Shown here piece by piece: positions 8,579 through 17,186 of a DNA stretch of 35,004 nt. Source of the DNA: JANXXV01 sp040002435 (GTDB lineage Bacteria > Acidobacteriota > Terriglobia > Bryobacterales > Bryobacteraceae); NCBI GenBank assembly GCA_040002435.1, contig JBDUEM010000046.1:1-35004 (forward strand), given 5' to 3'. Positions within the stretch are counted from its first letter, which is position 1. Each line of letters begins with the position of its first letter. The translations under genes were made by a program, and so were the position numbers. The notes under the pieces are model-generated. The model worked only from the letters and a program-made list of their open reading frames with translations, made no database searches and was not told the DNA's origin.

Positions 8579-10042
8579 ATGACACCGAAAAGATTACCAG
8601 GACTTTCGCGCCGCGAACTTCTGCGAACAGCCGGCTGCGGCTTCGGTTCCGTGGCGCTCGCGGCCTTATGTGCGGAGCAGGCAAGCGCTACCACCGTAAA
8701 TGTCCTGGCGCCGAAACCTACTCATTTTCCAGCCCGGGCAAAGCGGGTAATCTTCCTCTGGATGCAGGGTGGACCATCGCACGTGGATCTCTTCGAATAC
8801 AAACCGCGCCTGCAAAAGCAGAGCGGCGATCTTCTCCCATTCGAACTGCCGAAAACCCGCATCCTTACGGACAGCGTGAAGAATACACGGCTGATGGGAC
8901 CAATCTCCAACCTGGTACAGCGCGGCCAAAGCGGACTATATGTTTCAGACTGGCTGCCTCACCTGGCGGGAAAAGCGGACAACCTCTGCCTGTTAAGCGG
9001 GATGAACACGGATAGCGAGGCGCACGCTCCGGCCGTTCGTACGCTGCATACCGGGTCCAGCGTCTTTGTGCGGCCGAGCATGGGTGCCTGGGCGACGTAC
9101 GGACTTGGAACCGAGAACCAGAATATGCCCGGCTTCATCACGATCCGGCCAGACCTGTTCGGAGATGGAGGCAACCCGCAGCTGTATGGCAGCGCATTTT
9201 TGCCTGCTGCATACCAGGGAACCCCCTTGGGTGAGGCCCTGCGAGGTGCTTCCGCTGCGACACCACCGAGCCCCGATATTCGATACTTGCAAGACGGCTC
9301 TATTACGTCGAGCGTGCAACGGCGGCAGCTGGACTTTCTGCAGGGTTTGAACCGGCGGCAGTTGGAACATTTGGACGGGGACCGCGAAGTGGAGGGATTG
9401 ATTCAATCCTTCGAGCTTGCCTTCCGCATGCAGGCGGAGGCCCCTGGCGTACTCGACATTTCAAAAGAATCCAAGGCTACTCAGGACCTCTATGGCCTGG
9501 GCGAAAAAGACACCAATGAATTTGGACAGCAGTGTCTTCTTGCGCGGCGTCTGGTGGAAGCCGGTGTGCGATTCGTCCAGATTACATCGGTCGATTGGGA
9601 CCACCATGCGGGCATCAGGAAAGGTCTTCAGTCGAAATGCAAGTCGGTGGATAAGCCCATCGCCGGATTGCTGACCGACTTGAAGGCGCGCGGACTCCTG
9701 GACGACACACTGATTCTGTGGTCCGGAGAGTTTGGGCGCACGCCATACCGCGAACTAAATCCGAAGGTCAAGCAGGTGGACGGCATGGAAGGCCGCGAGC
9801 ACAACCCCTATGGGTTCACCTGCTTTATGGCCGGCGCCGGAGTGAAGGGCGGTATGCAGCACGGCGCTACCGATGAGTTTGGATATCGTGCCGTCGAAGG
9901 CAAGGCGGATATCCATGATCTCCACGCCACCATGCTGCACATCCTCGGCATTGACCATGAGCGCCTGACCTATCGTTATAGCGGGCGTGATTTCAGGCTG
10001 ACGGATGTTTATGGCACGGTGATCAAGCCCATTCTGAGTTAG
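8579..10042 (+). CDS. DUF1501 family protein, Tat-exported, alkaline-phosphatase-fold
   Basis: This 487-residue protein carries a twin-arginine signal (LSRRELLRTAGCGFGSVALA, about 9-28). It has the hallmark blocks of DUF1501: FLWMQGGPSHVDLFEYKP after the signal, a SGEFGRTPYRE block, GREHNPYGF, and a C-terminal HDLHATMLHILGIDHERLTYRYSGRDFR. DUF1501 belongs to the alkaline phosphatase/sulfatase structural clan, so the conserved D, H and E residues in these blocks are likely metal ligands; the sulfatase CxPxR signature is absent. An AGGA ribosome site lies just before the ATG. It pairs with the upstream DUF1549/1553 cytochrome. Its stop codon overlaps that of the opposing deacylase gene by 4 bp. 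This is the most divergent of the three DUF1501 copies in the window: its motif reads GGPSHVDLFEY where the others have SQVDTFDPKP. Confidence 0.92.
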   Translation: MTPKRLPGLSRRELLRTAGCGFGSVALAALCAEQASATTVNVLAPKPTHFPARAKRVIFLWMQGGPSHVDLFEYKPRLQKQSGDLLPFELPKTRILTDSVKNTRLMGPISNLVQRGQSGLYVSDWLPHLAGKADNLCLLSGMNTDSEAHAPAVRTLHTGSSVFVRPSMGAWATYGLGTENQNMPGFITIRPDLFGDGGNPQLYGSAFLPAAYQGTPLGEALRGASAATPPSPDIRYLQDGSITSSVQRRQLDFLQGLNRRQLEHLDGDREVEGLIQSFELAFRMQAEAPGVLDISKESKATQDLYGLGEKDTNEFGQQCLLARRLVEAGVRFVQITSVDWDHHAGIRKGLQSKCKSVDKPIAGLLTDLKARGLLDDTLILWSGEFGRTPYRELNPKVKQVDGMEGREHNPYGFTCFMAGAGVKGGMQHGATDEFGYRAVEGKADIHDLHATMLHILGIDHERLTYRYSGRDFRLTDVYGTVIKPILS

Positions 10043-11046
10043 CTGCTTTGGAAGGGTCTGGCCACCACCGCCACGCAGTCGCCGCGGTGAGTGCCTCCGG
10101 GAAATCGGCGTGTGATGAGAATTCCAGAACTCGCCGCCAGAAGGACTTCCGGTGCATAATCGTGGCGCTCCGGGAAATGGACCTGTCCCAGCGGCTCTCC
10201 TTGCTTTACGGCCTGTCCCACTTCAAAGAAGCTCTCGTAGATTCCGTTCGCCGGCGAAAGATGGTAATCTTCCCGCTGCGTGGAAGCCACCACCGTCACC
10301 TCAGACTGAGGCGGGTCGAGCTTCCCTTCAATCAAACCCAGGTGGATCATCACATTCCGCACGCCTTTTTCGGTAATGCGTAAGACTGACGGGCTCAATT
10401 GTCCGGCGCCGCCCATTTCCGTGGTCACCACCAGTTTCCCCATGCTCTCCGCCTGAACAGGCAACAGTCCTTCCCCGGCGATATCGGCGTAGATGAAGAC
10501 ATATTTCTGTCCCCACACTTTAGCCGCGGCAAGCATCTTCTGGAACTGGGTCTCATCGCTCACACGGTGCAGATGCGCACAGGGATAGAAGTCCATGGAC
10601 CGTCCGCCTCCGTGAAGATCCATCACGATATCGGCGAGAGGAAACAAAACCGATGTTAGATAATGGGCGATCAATCCCGTGACCGAATCGTTGTACTTGC
10701 CCGGAAAGGCGCGATTGAGATTGACGCCGTCGATGGGAGAGAGCCTGGTTCCGGCCATAACGGCTGGGAGATTCAGCGCAGGTAGCAGAATTACGCGTCC
10801 GCTCACCTGGCTCGGCTGCAGGTCACGCGCTAACTTCATCAAAGCGACCGGCCCCTCGTATTCATCTCCATGATTGCCGCCGAGGGCCAATAACGTAGGC
10901 CCCGGCCCGTTCTTCACCACCGTGATGGGGATCAGAATATTCGCCCACCCAGCGAGGTTATGCGAATAGGGCAGACGGAGGTAGCTCTGCTGTTTTCCAT
11001 TCGCGTCGAAGTCGATATCAGTGCTGATTTGTGTTTTAGGAACCAT
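10039..11046 (-). CDS. Succinylglutamate desuccinylase/aspartoacylase-family zinc deacylase, DoeB-like
   Basis: At 335 residues this is a full-length member of the AstE/AspA family (M14-like zinc hydrolases that remove acyl groups from amino-acid derivatives). The zinc site is visible as GGNHGDE (H59, E62) and DLHGGG (H145), with NLNRAFPG (~109-116) for substrate carboxylate binding. The extended GGNHGDEYEGPVALMKLARD and LPALNLPAVMAGTRLSPIDG blocks resemble N-acetyl-diaminobutyrate deacetylase (DoeB) of ectoine breakdown more than classic AstE. No other ectoine gene is present in the window, so the true substrate is open. It lacks a clear signal peptide and should be cytoplasmic. It lies 72 bp downstream of the alcohol dehydrogenase on the same strand and may be co-transcribed with it. 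The ATG at 11046 has no strong ribosome site. Confidence 0.85.
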   Translation of the reverse strand: MVPKTQISTDIDFDANGKQQSYLRLPYSHNLAGWANILIPITVVKNGPGPTLLALGGNHGDEYEGPVALMKLARDLQPSQVSGRVILLPALNLPAVMAGTRLSPIDGVNLNRAFPGKYNDSVTGLIAHYLTSVLFPLADIVMDLHGGGRSMDFYPCAHLHRVSDETQFQKMLAAAKVWGQKYVFIYADIAGEGLLPVQAESMGKLVVTTEMGGAGQLSPSVLRITEKGVRNVMIHLGLIEGKLDPPQSEVTVVASTQREDYHLSPANGIYESFFEVGQAVKQGEPLGQVHFPERHDYAPEVLLAASSGILITRRFPGGTHRGDCVAVVARPFQSS

Positions 11047-11118
11047 AAGAATAATCCAAAGCCATCATAAAGTGCTGTTGTTCGAGTCGGAAGGGCCTGC
11101 GCTTCATTATTTCTCAGC

Positions 11119-12174
11119 CTAAAGAAGGAAAACTGCTTTCACCAAGCCGTCCGTCCGTGCTTGCACGCTCTCAAAAGCCAGTTGAGCCTCTTCCAAAGGG
11201 AACCGGTGCGTAATCAGTGAACTGAGTTCCAGCTTGCGGGACTCCACCAGATCGATCACGGACTCCCAGCCCAGGCGGTCGGATAAAGCACCGAAGACTT
11301 TCAGATCCCGCAATACAATCTGATTCAGGTCGAAGTGGACCAGGGGTTTTGAGTACACGCCGTACAAGAGAACGCTGCCGCCTGCGGCTACAGATCGAAT
11401 CGCATCATTAGCGCTATCTTCCGTGCCGGCACAGTCGACGGAGATGTCTACTCCTATGCCGGCGGTCTCGCTGGCCACAATCGACGGAACGCTGTTGCAA
11501 CGGGAATCGATCACACGGTCGGCCAGTTCCAGCCTGCCTGCAGTCCTCATCCGTCCCGGCGACTGGCCGCTCAATAATACCTTGCTTGCACCCATATGAC
11601 GCAACAACTGGCAAGCGATGAGACCCGCAGGACCATCCCCTGCCACCAGAGCAACGTCTCCTTCGCGCACCCCGCAGCGTTTCAGTGCCGAGAAAACCTC
11701 CATGTCAAGAATGGCGCCTTCTTCAAACGAGATGTTAGGTGAGATGTGGAAGGCATTCGCTTCCGGAACCAGAAGGAAATCCTGACATCCTCCATCGTGA
11801 CTGACGCCGAACTCGTATCCGGACCGGCAAAATTGCTGGCGGCCCCTGCTGCAAAAGCCGCAATTTCCACAGCCAACAACGGAGTCCACGGTCACGCGGT
11901 CCCCCACCTTGAATCGGGTAATTCCCTCCCCTATGGCGTGGACTTCACCGGCGATTTCATGACCCAGCACGCGCGGAGGTCGCACCCCCGGAAGTTCGCC
12001 CCGCAAGATATGTATGTCCGTCCCACAGATCCCTACCGCCCGGACGCGCAGCAGGAAACTGTCCTTCGACGGGATCGGTGTGGCAAGACCGGACTCCAGG
12101 TGGAACTCATTCTCTCCCGCCCAAACTAGCCTTCGCAGTGGAATGGTCCTCCCGAACGCCCAGTTTAGGGCCAA
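11119..12174 (-). CDS. Zinc-dependent medium-chain alcohol/polyol dehydrogenase
   Basis: This 351-residue MDR-superfamily enzyme oxidises an alcohol or polyol with NAD(P). The catalytic zinc site is C50 (GICGTDIH), H72 and E73 (GHE). The structural zinc is held by C102, C105, C108 and C116 (GCGNCGFC...FC). The nucleotide-binding loop GDGPAG lies near 179-184. It resembles threonine/sorbitol dehydrogenase-like enzymes, but the substrate cannot be told. The only canonical in-frame start is the TTG at 12174, which has no ribosome site. A good promoter lies across it (-10 at 12162-12167), and GGGAGG at 12148-12153 precedes a CTG at 12138. The real protein may therefore begin at codon 13 (L-R-R-L-V-W). 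It is divergent from the TonB receptor and lies upstream of the deacylase. Confidence 0.92.
   Translation of the reverse strand: MALNWAFGRTIPLRRLVWAGENEFHLESGLATPIPSKDSFLLRVRAVGICGTDIHILRGELPGVRPPRVLGHEIAGEVHAIGEGITRFKVGDRVTVDSVVGCGNCGFCSRGRQQFCRSGYEFGVSHDGGCQDFLLVPEANAFHISPNISFEEGAILDMEVFSALKRCGVREGDVALVAGDGPAGLIACQLLRHMGASKVLLSGQSPGRMRTAGRLELADRVIDSRCNSVPSIVASETAGIGVDISVDCAGTEDSANDAIRSVAAGGSVLLYGVYSKPLVHFDLNQIVLRDLKVFGALSDRLGWESVIDLVESRKLELSSLITHRFPLEEAQLAFESVQARTDGLVKAVFLL
12148..12153 (-). promoter_or_regulatory. Ribosome binding site internal to the annotated dehydrogenase frame
   Basis: GGGAGG on the minus strand is 9 nt before a CTG codon (12138-12136) and 3 nt before an ATT. With the promoter at 12162-12190 it argues that translation starts downstream of the TTG at 12174. 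Confidence 0.45.
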
Positions 12175-12190
12175 AACGAAAACGAGTCAA
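12162..12190 (-). promoter_or_regulatory. Sigma-70-type promoter for the alcohol dehydrogenase
   Basis: On the minus strand TTGACT (12185-12190) and TAAACT (12162-12167) are separated by exactly 17 bp. The predicted start of transcription is near 12155. That is inside the annotated reading frame and just before a GGGAGG ribosome site. Confidence 0.6.
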
Positions 12191-12315
12191 ATACTTGCTT
12201 AGATCCAGCGGTAAAGATCGCACTGATTCCACCCCACTTGACTCACTAGTGATGGCATGTACAATAAATCCCACTTTTCATATTGGATGTTTGTAACTTT
12301 ATTGATGGAAACTGC

Positions 12316-12344
12316 TTGACAGCGGTAATTTCTCCACGTATCAT
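12316..12344 (+). promoter_or_regulatory. Strong sigma-70-type promoter of the TonB receptor gene
   Basis: A perfect TTGACA (12316-12321) is followed after 17 bp by TATCAT (12339-12344), 5/6 to consensus. Transcription should begin near 12351, giving a leader of about 72 nt before the ATG at 12423. It is one of the best promoter matches in the window. Confidence 0.7.
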
Positions 12345-12422
12345 CCGTTGAAAGGGGAGTCGCCGTGTGCGCTGGCGCGTGTGCCATGCCTGAACCGGCT
12401 CAGTCTCCAACAGGAAGGTACA

Positions 12423-15400
12423 ATGAACACTCGCAAACAATCGTTCTGGAAGTTCATCTTGTGGCTGACGGCATGTTGTCTACCGATTGGCGTTTTCGGG
12501 CAAGGTAGCTCGGACGGCACAATTGTTGGTAAGGTATCCGATCCCAGCGGCGCCCCAATTCCCTTAGCCCAGATTTCACTGCGAAGCCTGCAGACGAATA
12601 CCGTGCGTGAACTTAAAACCGGCGCCGCCGGGGAGTTCACCATTCCCAGCCTGGCGGTGGGCACCTACGAACTCACGGCCTCGGCCCCCGGCTTCCAGAG
12701 CGTGCACGTGCAAGACATCAAGCTGGACGTGAGTGCGACGCGGCGGGTCGATGTCGGTCTCAGCGTCGGTCAGGTATCGGATTCCGTCAACGTGGAAGCG
12801 ACCGCGCCTCTTCTGAATACGGAGGATGCGTCTACCGGTCAGATCATCGAGTCGAAGCGCGTCACCGAATTGCCCCTGAACGGCCGTAACTTCCAGCAGC
12901 TCCAGTTACTGACGCCTGGTTCCGTATCCACAAATAACTTCCAAGTCAGCCAGGGAATGGGCGGCGGAGCAGGTTCCCTCACCACGAATTCCACAATGAA
13001 CGTTGCCAACGGCGGGCGTCCCGGACAGGTTCTCTTCCTGATTGATGGATCCAACGCTTCCAATCAGAATGGACGCGGCCTTATTCAACAGCCTGCGATT
13101 GATGAAATTCAGGAGTTCAAGGTTCAAACGTCAAATATGTCCGCTGAGTTCGGCTACGGCAGCAGCGCGGTCATCGTGTCCATTAAGTCCGGCACCAACA
13201 ACCTACACGGGACTGGATGGGAATTCCTGCGCAACGATACGCTGGACGCGCGCAGCTTTTTCGCCACCCGCGTGGAACCGCTAAAGCGCAATCAATTCGG
13301 CGCCAACGCCGGCGGCCCGGTACTCATCCCGAAGGTGTACAACGGCAAGGATAAAACGTTCTGGTTTTTCTCCTATGAAGGCTTGCGCCTGCGGCAGGCG
13401 GCCAGCACGGCAGCAACAGTACCAACCGCGCTAATGAGGACGGGTAACCTTTCCCAGCTACCCGGGCAGATCTACGATCCGGCCACTACCCGTCTGGACC
13501 CGAATAATCCGGGCGCCTACATCCGGGACCCATTTCCAGGAAATATCATTCCGGCAAATCGCTTCAATCCCATCGCGAACTTTTTCCTGGATCCCTCCTG
13601 GATCCCGCTTCCCGCACAACAGGGGATTACGGCCAATCTACGCCGCGAAGTCAGCGTCCCCACAGAGTCGAACCAAACTACGACAAAGGTGGATCAGCAC
13701 TTTGGCGTCAACGATACCCTGAGCGCCCGTTTCTCAATGACGCGCGCGAATGAAGGCAGCATCGGCGCCTATCATGGCCTGAACCAATACGACCCCGGTG
13801 CAAATCCGAAACATCCCAACGGCTACAATGCAGTGGCGAGCTGGACCCACATCTTCAACCCAACCAACATTCTGGAGGCGCGAGCTTCCTTCAGCCGTGC
13901 CAAGGTTGTCTTCGATACGCCCAATTTCGGCACCACGGATTTCACCACGCAACTGGGAATTCAGGGCTTTGGCAAAGGCATTTCGGACGTGTATCCAAGC
14001 TATCCCGTGATGAATATCACCGGTTTCACCGGGCTGCCGCAAGGCTTCCTGCTGAACTACACGTCGAACAACTTTGAATACACGGCGAACTACACCATGA
14101 TCCGCGGCCGCCACACGTTCAAGATGGGCGAGACCTACCGCTCCTGGCAGCAGAATCTGACCACCAGCGGCCAGGGAAGCGGCACGTTCGGCTATACCGG
14201 TAACTACACAAACAATCCGTCGACTCCGTCCAATTCCGGGTCCGGACTCGCCGACTTCATTCTTGGCATTCCAACCTCCGCCAGCCGCTATGTTCCGCCA
14301 GGTTGGTACTACCAGCGGTTCAAGAACGAGTGGGCCTACTTCAATGACGATTGGAAACCAACGCAGAACCTGACTGTCAACCTGGGAGTGCGCTACGAAA
14401 TTAACTGGCCGACCACCGAGAAATATTTGCGCTTCGCCAACTTCAGCCCGACGGCGCGAAACGGCAAAGGTGCGATCGTCGTCCCCAACCAGTCGTCGGT
14501 ATCCGCTCCTTATTTGCAGAGCTCTGTTCCCTTGAGCTACCCGTTCTATCAGCAGTTCACAGTGTTCGCGAAAGACGCCGGCATCAATGAGAAGTACCTG
14601 CGCGACGTCGGCTACAACCATTTTGCTCCGCGAGCCGGTATGGCTTATCGCTTCGGGAAGGATATGGTGCTGCGTGCCGGCTATGGCCTCTACTGGGTGC
14701 AGCTGGATGGAAACCGCGAAAGCGAATTCGAATCCGTTCCATTCCTGATTCGGGAATCGGGTATTCTGAATGACCCGTTCATTCCGACCAGAACGACGCA
14801 AAATTTCCTGCCGCAAGGGTCCGCCTTCAGCCAGTTTGCAACGCTGCTGGCGCATGACCCGTACGCCAAGGACTTCGGATATTCACAACAGTGGAACCTT
14901 GCCGTGCAGCGCCAGTTCGCCGGCCAGTTCTCCGCTGAAGTCGCTTATGTAGGAACAAAGGGAACCAGGCTGCAAACCAGCCGCGCGATCAATGCCCCGC
15001 TGCCTGGTCCCGGCACCGTGCAAAGCCGGCGGCCGTTCCCGGACTTTGGCGCAATCACCTGGAATGAGCAGTCTGCTTCGTCCATCTACCATGCGCTGCA
15101 AGTGAAAGTGGAGCGGCGCTTCTCCAAGGGGCTTTCGCTGCTCGCTTCCTACACCTGGTCGAAAAGCATCGATCAGGACAGCGACAATACGGAAGGCTAC
15201 TATGATCCGTACAATTTCCGCCTGAATCGGGGACTATCCTCGTTCGATGTTCCGCATCTGTTCACACTGGGCCTGGTCTATGAGTTGCCTTGGATGCGGC
15301 AGTCCCGCGGCCTTCAGGGCGCGCTGCTCGGCGGATGGACATTCGGGACCGTCACCACTTTACAGAGCGGCTTCCCCTTTACGCCGTTGTTTAGCGGAGA

Positions 15401-15776
15401 CCCATCCAACACAGGCAGCGGCAGCCGCGCCGATGTCGTGGCTGGATGCGATACGGGGATTTCCAACCCAAGCCCGGCCAAATGGTTTAACACGAGCTGC
15501 TTCGTGGCTCCTCCCGGCGCTCCGACGTACCGCCGCGGAAATGCCGGCCGCCACATCCTGCGCGGAGACGGTTACCGCAACGTGGACCTTTCCTTATACA
15601 AGGAATTCGCGTTTAAGGAACAAGCCCGGCTGCAGCTTCGCTTTGAGGGCTTTAATGCTTTCAATATGCATTCGTTCGCGCTGCCGAACGCCACTGTGAA
15701 CTCCGCTGCGTATGGGCAGGTGACGGCCTCGTCTCCCGGGCGCGTGATTCAGGTCGCGGGCAAAATCATCTTCTAG
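12423..15776 (+). CDS. Oar-like TonB-dependent outer-membrane receptor with carboxypeptidase-regulatory-like domain
   Basis: I start this 1117-residue protein at the ATG at 12423, which has AGGAAGG just upstream and is followed by a proper signal peptide (MNTRKQSFWKFILWLTACCL...). The TTG at 12348 would add 25 unlikely residues and lies upstream of the expected transcription start. After the signal (~1-26) comes a carboxypeptidase-regulatory-like beta-sandwich (~32-112, GTIVGKVSDPSGAPIPLAQ). A plug region follows (~125-240, with ELPLNGRNFQQLQLL), then a long beta-barrel ending in ...VAGKIIF with the terminal aromatic expected of outer-membrane proteins. This Oar-type architecture is massively expanded in Acidobacteriota, where it is linked to uptake of oligosaccharides or other large nutrients. 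The ligand is unknown. A TPR protein follows after 30 bp. Confidence 0.93.
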   Translation: MNTRKQSFWKFILWLTACCLPIGVFGQGSSDGTIVGKVSDPSGAPIPLAQISLRSLQTNTVRELKTGAAGEFTIPSLAVGTYELTASAPGFQSVHVQDIKLDVSATRRVDVGLSVGQVSDSVNVEATAPLLNTEDASTGQIIESKRVTELPLNGRNFQQLQLLTPGSVSTNNFQVSQGMGGGAGSLTTNSTMNVANGGRPGQVLFLIDGSNASNQNGRGLIQQPAIDEIQEFKVQTSNMSAEFGYGSSAVIVSIKSGTNNLHGTGWEFLRNDTLDARSFFATRVEPLKRNQFGANAGGPVLIPKVYNGKDKTFWFFSYEGLRLRQAASTAATVPTALMRTGNLSQLPGQIYDPATTRLDPNNPGAYIRDPFPGNIIPANRFNPIANFFLDPSWIPLPAQQGITANLRREVSVPTESNQTTTKVDQHFGVNDTLSARFSMTRANEGSIGAYHGLNQYDPGANPKHPNGYNAVASWTHIFNPTNILEARASFSRAKVVFDTPNFGTTDFTTQLGIQGFGKGISDVYPSYPVMNITGFTGLPQGFLLNYTSNNFEYTANYTMIRGRHTFKMGETYRSWQQNLTTSGQGSGTFGYTGNYTNNPSTPSNSGSGLADFILGIPTSASRYVPPGWYYQRFKNEWAYFNDDWKPTQNLTVNLGVRYEINWPTTEKYLRFANFSPTARNGKGAIVVPNQSSVSAPYLQSSVPLSYPFYQQFTVFAKDAGINEKYLRDVGYNHFAPRAGMAYRFGKDMVLRAGYGLYWVQLDGNRESEFESVPFLIRESGILNDPFIPTRTTQNFLPQGSAFSQFATLLAHDPYAKDFGYSQQWNLAVQRQFAGQFSAEVAYVGTKGTRLQTSRAINAPLPGPGTVQSRRPFPDFGAITWNEQSASSIYHALQVKVERRFSKGLSLLASYTWSKSIDQDSDNTEGYYDPYNFRLNRGLSSFDVPHLFTLGLVYELPWMRQSRGLQGALLGGWTFGTVTTLQSGFPFTPLFSGDPSNTGSGSRADVVAGCDTGISNPSPAKWFNTSCFVAPPGAPTYRRGNAGRHILRGDGYRNVDLSLYKEFAFKEQARLQLRFEGFNAFNMHSFALPNATVNSAAYGQVTASSPGRVIQVAGKIIF

Positions 15777-15806
15777 GCAGCAGCGGCTCGCTATCATGGA
15801 GTAGTC

Positions 15807-17186
15807 TTGCGTTCGCGTTGCCTCTTCGGGATTGCCTTATCACTTGTGCCCGCGCTTCGGGCGCAGGTGCCGGAAGCCCGGCTGCAGCGCGGTTTGGCGG
15901 CAGTGCAGCGAGGTGATTGCGCCGCGGGAGTACCAGACCTTCAGGCAGCGTTAGTTCAGAATCCGAATGTCGTACCTGCGCTAAATGGGATCGCGGTATG
16001 CGAGTCCAAGGCGGGCCGCCACGATCAGGCCGCCGCCCAGTTTGCCCGCATCACTCGTCTGCAGCCCGATGCGTGGCAAGCCTGGAGCAATCTGGGTGCA
16101 AGCTATCTCAGCGCCGGTCAGCCCGAAAAGGCCGTAGAGGCGATTCGCAAGGCCACCCGTCTGGCCCCCGAAGCCCCGAACGCCTGGTTTCAACTCGGTC
16201 TCGCTTATTCGCAGCTCAAGAAAAACAGGGAAGCCTTCTCCGCCTTCGACAGCGCGCAGAAGTTGATGCCGCGCGACGCACAGGCAACGCAGGCGTGGCT
16301 CCATGCTGCGGCAGCACTCGGCACGGTGGCAGCGGAGCATATTGAGAAGCGCCAATACCAGCAGGCTCGAACCGTCCTGCAACTGATTCAGCGCCCTCTG
16401 AAAGACTCCGCATCGTGGAACAATCTCCTTGGCTACGCACAGTTCAAGCTGGGCGAATCCGAACCCGCGCTAACTCATCTGCAGCGAGCGCTCACGCTCG
16501 AACCTCAAAACGAGGACTACCTTTTGGACCTCGGTGAATTTCTCGGGATTCACAGAGCGCGGGAGCGAGCCGTTGAGCTATTTGAAGTGGCAGTGAAGCG
16601 AATGCCGCAATCGGAGCGCGCCCGCTTCGGCCTCGCTGTGTCCTACATTTTGATGGAGCGCCGGGACGAAGCCAGCAAGCTGCTGGAAGCACTATTAGCC
16701 GCCGATGATCGGTTCGAGCCGGCTTACCGGGCGTTGGGTGAATGTTATGAAGACGCCGGCAACTGGCAAGGCCTGATCGATCTTGGCACGAAACTGCAGG
16801 CCGTAAACCCGAAGAATCCGGTGGGATGGTATCTGGAGGGCGCGGGCGGATTGCGCATGGTCTCCCAAGGGACGCAGCATCTCGATCGTTCTATCACTGC
16901 GCTGCAACAAGGTATCGCGCTTGATCCGGGGTCTAGCCGCTTGCACTTCACGCTAGCCAAGGCGTACCAGGAAAAGGACAACGACGAAGCGGCATTGCGG
17001 GAATTGAAAGAGACCATCCGCTTGGAGCCGCAGCATGATCGCGCCCATTATGTGCTTGGTCGGCTGTACAAAAAGATCGGACAGGGAGCCCTTTCCGCAC
17101 GGGAACTGGAGCTGCACAGCAAGATCAAAACCGCGGATCGAACGGCCCAGTATCAAGCCCTGCTGATCAGTTCGCGTACGCCCTGA
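15807..17186 (+). CDS. Secreted tetratricopeptide-repeat protein
   Basis: This 459-residue protein starts with TTG at 15807, supported by GGAG at 15798-15801. A short signal peptide (MRSRCLFGIALSLVPALRAQ) is followed by TPR repeats over nearly the whole length. Clear copies include WQAWSNLGASYLSAGQPEKA and NAWFQLGLAYSQLKKNREA, and near the end LHFTLAKAYQEKDNDEAALREL. TPR arrays are scaffolds, so it probably assists assembly or function of a periplasmic or outer-membrane complex. The 30-bp gap from the TonB receptor suggests one transcript, and an Oar-like receptor followed by a TPR protein is a familiar acidobacterial pattern. Its last 34 bp overlap the 3' end of the opposing MFS gene. Confidence 0.88.
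   Translation: MRSRCLFGIALSLVPALRAQVPEARLQRGLAAVQRGDCAAGVPDLQAALVQNPNVVPALNGIAVCESKAGRHDQAAAQFARITRLQPDAWQAWSNLGASYLSAGQPEKAVEAIRKATRLAPEAPNAWFQLGLAYSQLKKNREAFSAFDSAQKLMPRDAQATQAWLHAAAALGTVAAEHIEKRQYQQARTVLQLIQRPLKDSASWNNLLGYAQFKLGESEPALTHLQRALTLEPQNEDYLLDLGEFLGIHRARERAVELFEVAVKRMPQSERARFGLAVSYILMERRDEASKLLEALLAADDRFEPAYRALGECYEDAGNWQGLIDLGTKLQAVNPKNPVGWYLEGAGGLRMVSQGTQHLDRSITALQQGIALDPGSSRLHFTLAKAYQEKDNDEAALRELKETIRLEPQHDRAHYVLGRLYKKIGQGALSARELELHSKIKTADRTAQYQALLISSRTP

Noticed and set aside
9971..9976. TATCGT within a DUF1501 gene as another ROK box
   Set aside because: It encodes the conserved TYRYSG block, and a 6-mer is expected by chance many times in 35 kb; only longer or promoter-placed matches were kept.
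12348..12422. Upstream TTG start for the TonB receptor
   Set aside because: The expected transcription start is near 12351, so the TTG would not be on the mRNA; the ATG at 12423 has a good ribosome site and a normal signal peptide.
13734..14855. Open frame of 373 codons on the minus strand inside the TonB receptor gene
   Set aside because: It is antisense to a clear beta-barrel coding sequence and has no ribosome site or recognisable domain; long antisense frames are common in GC-rich coding DNA.
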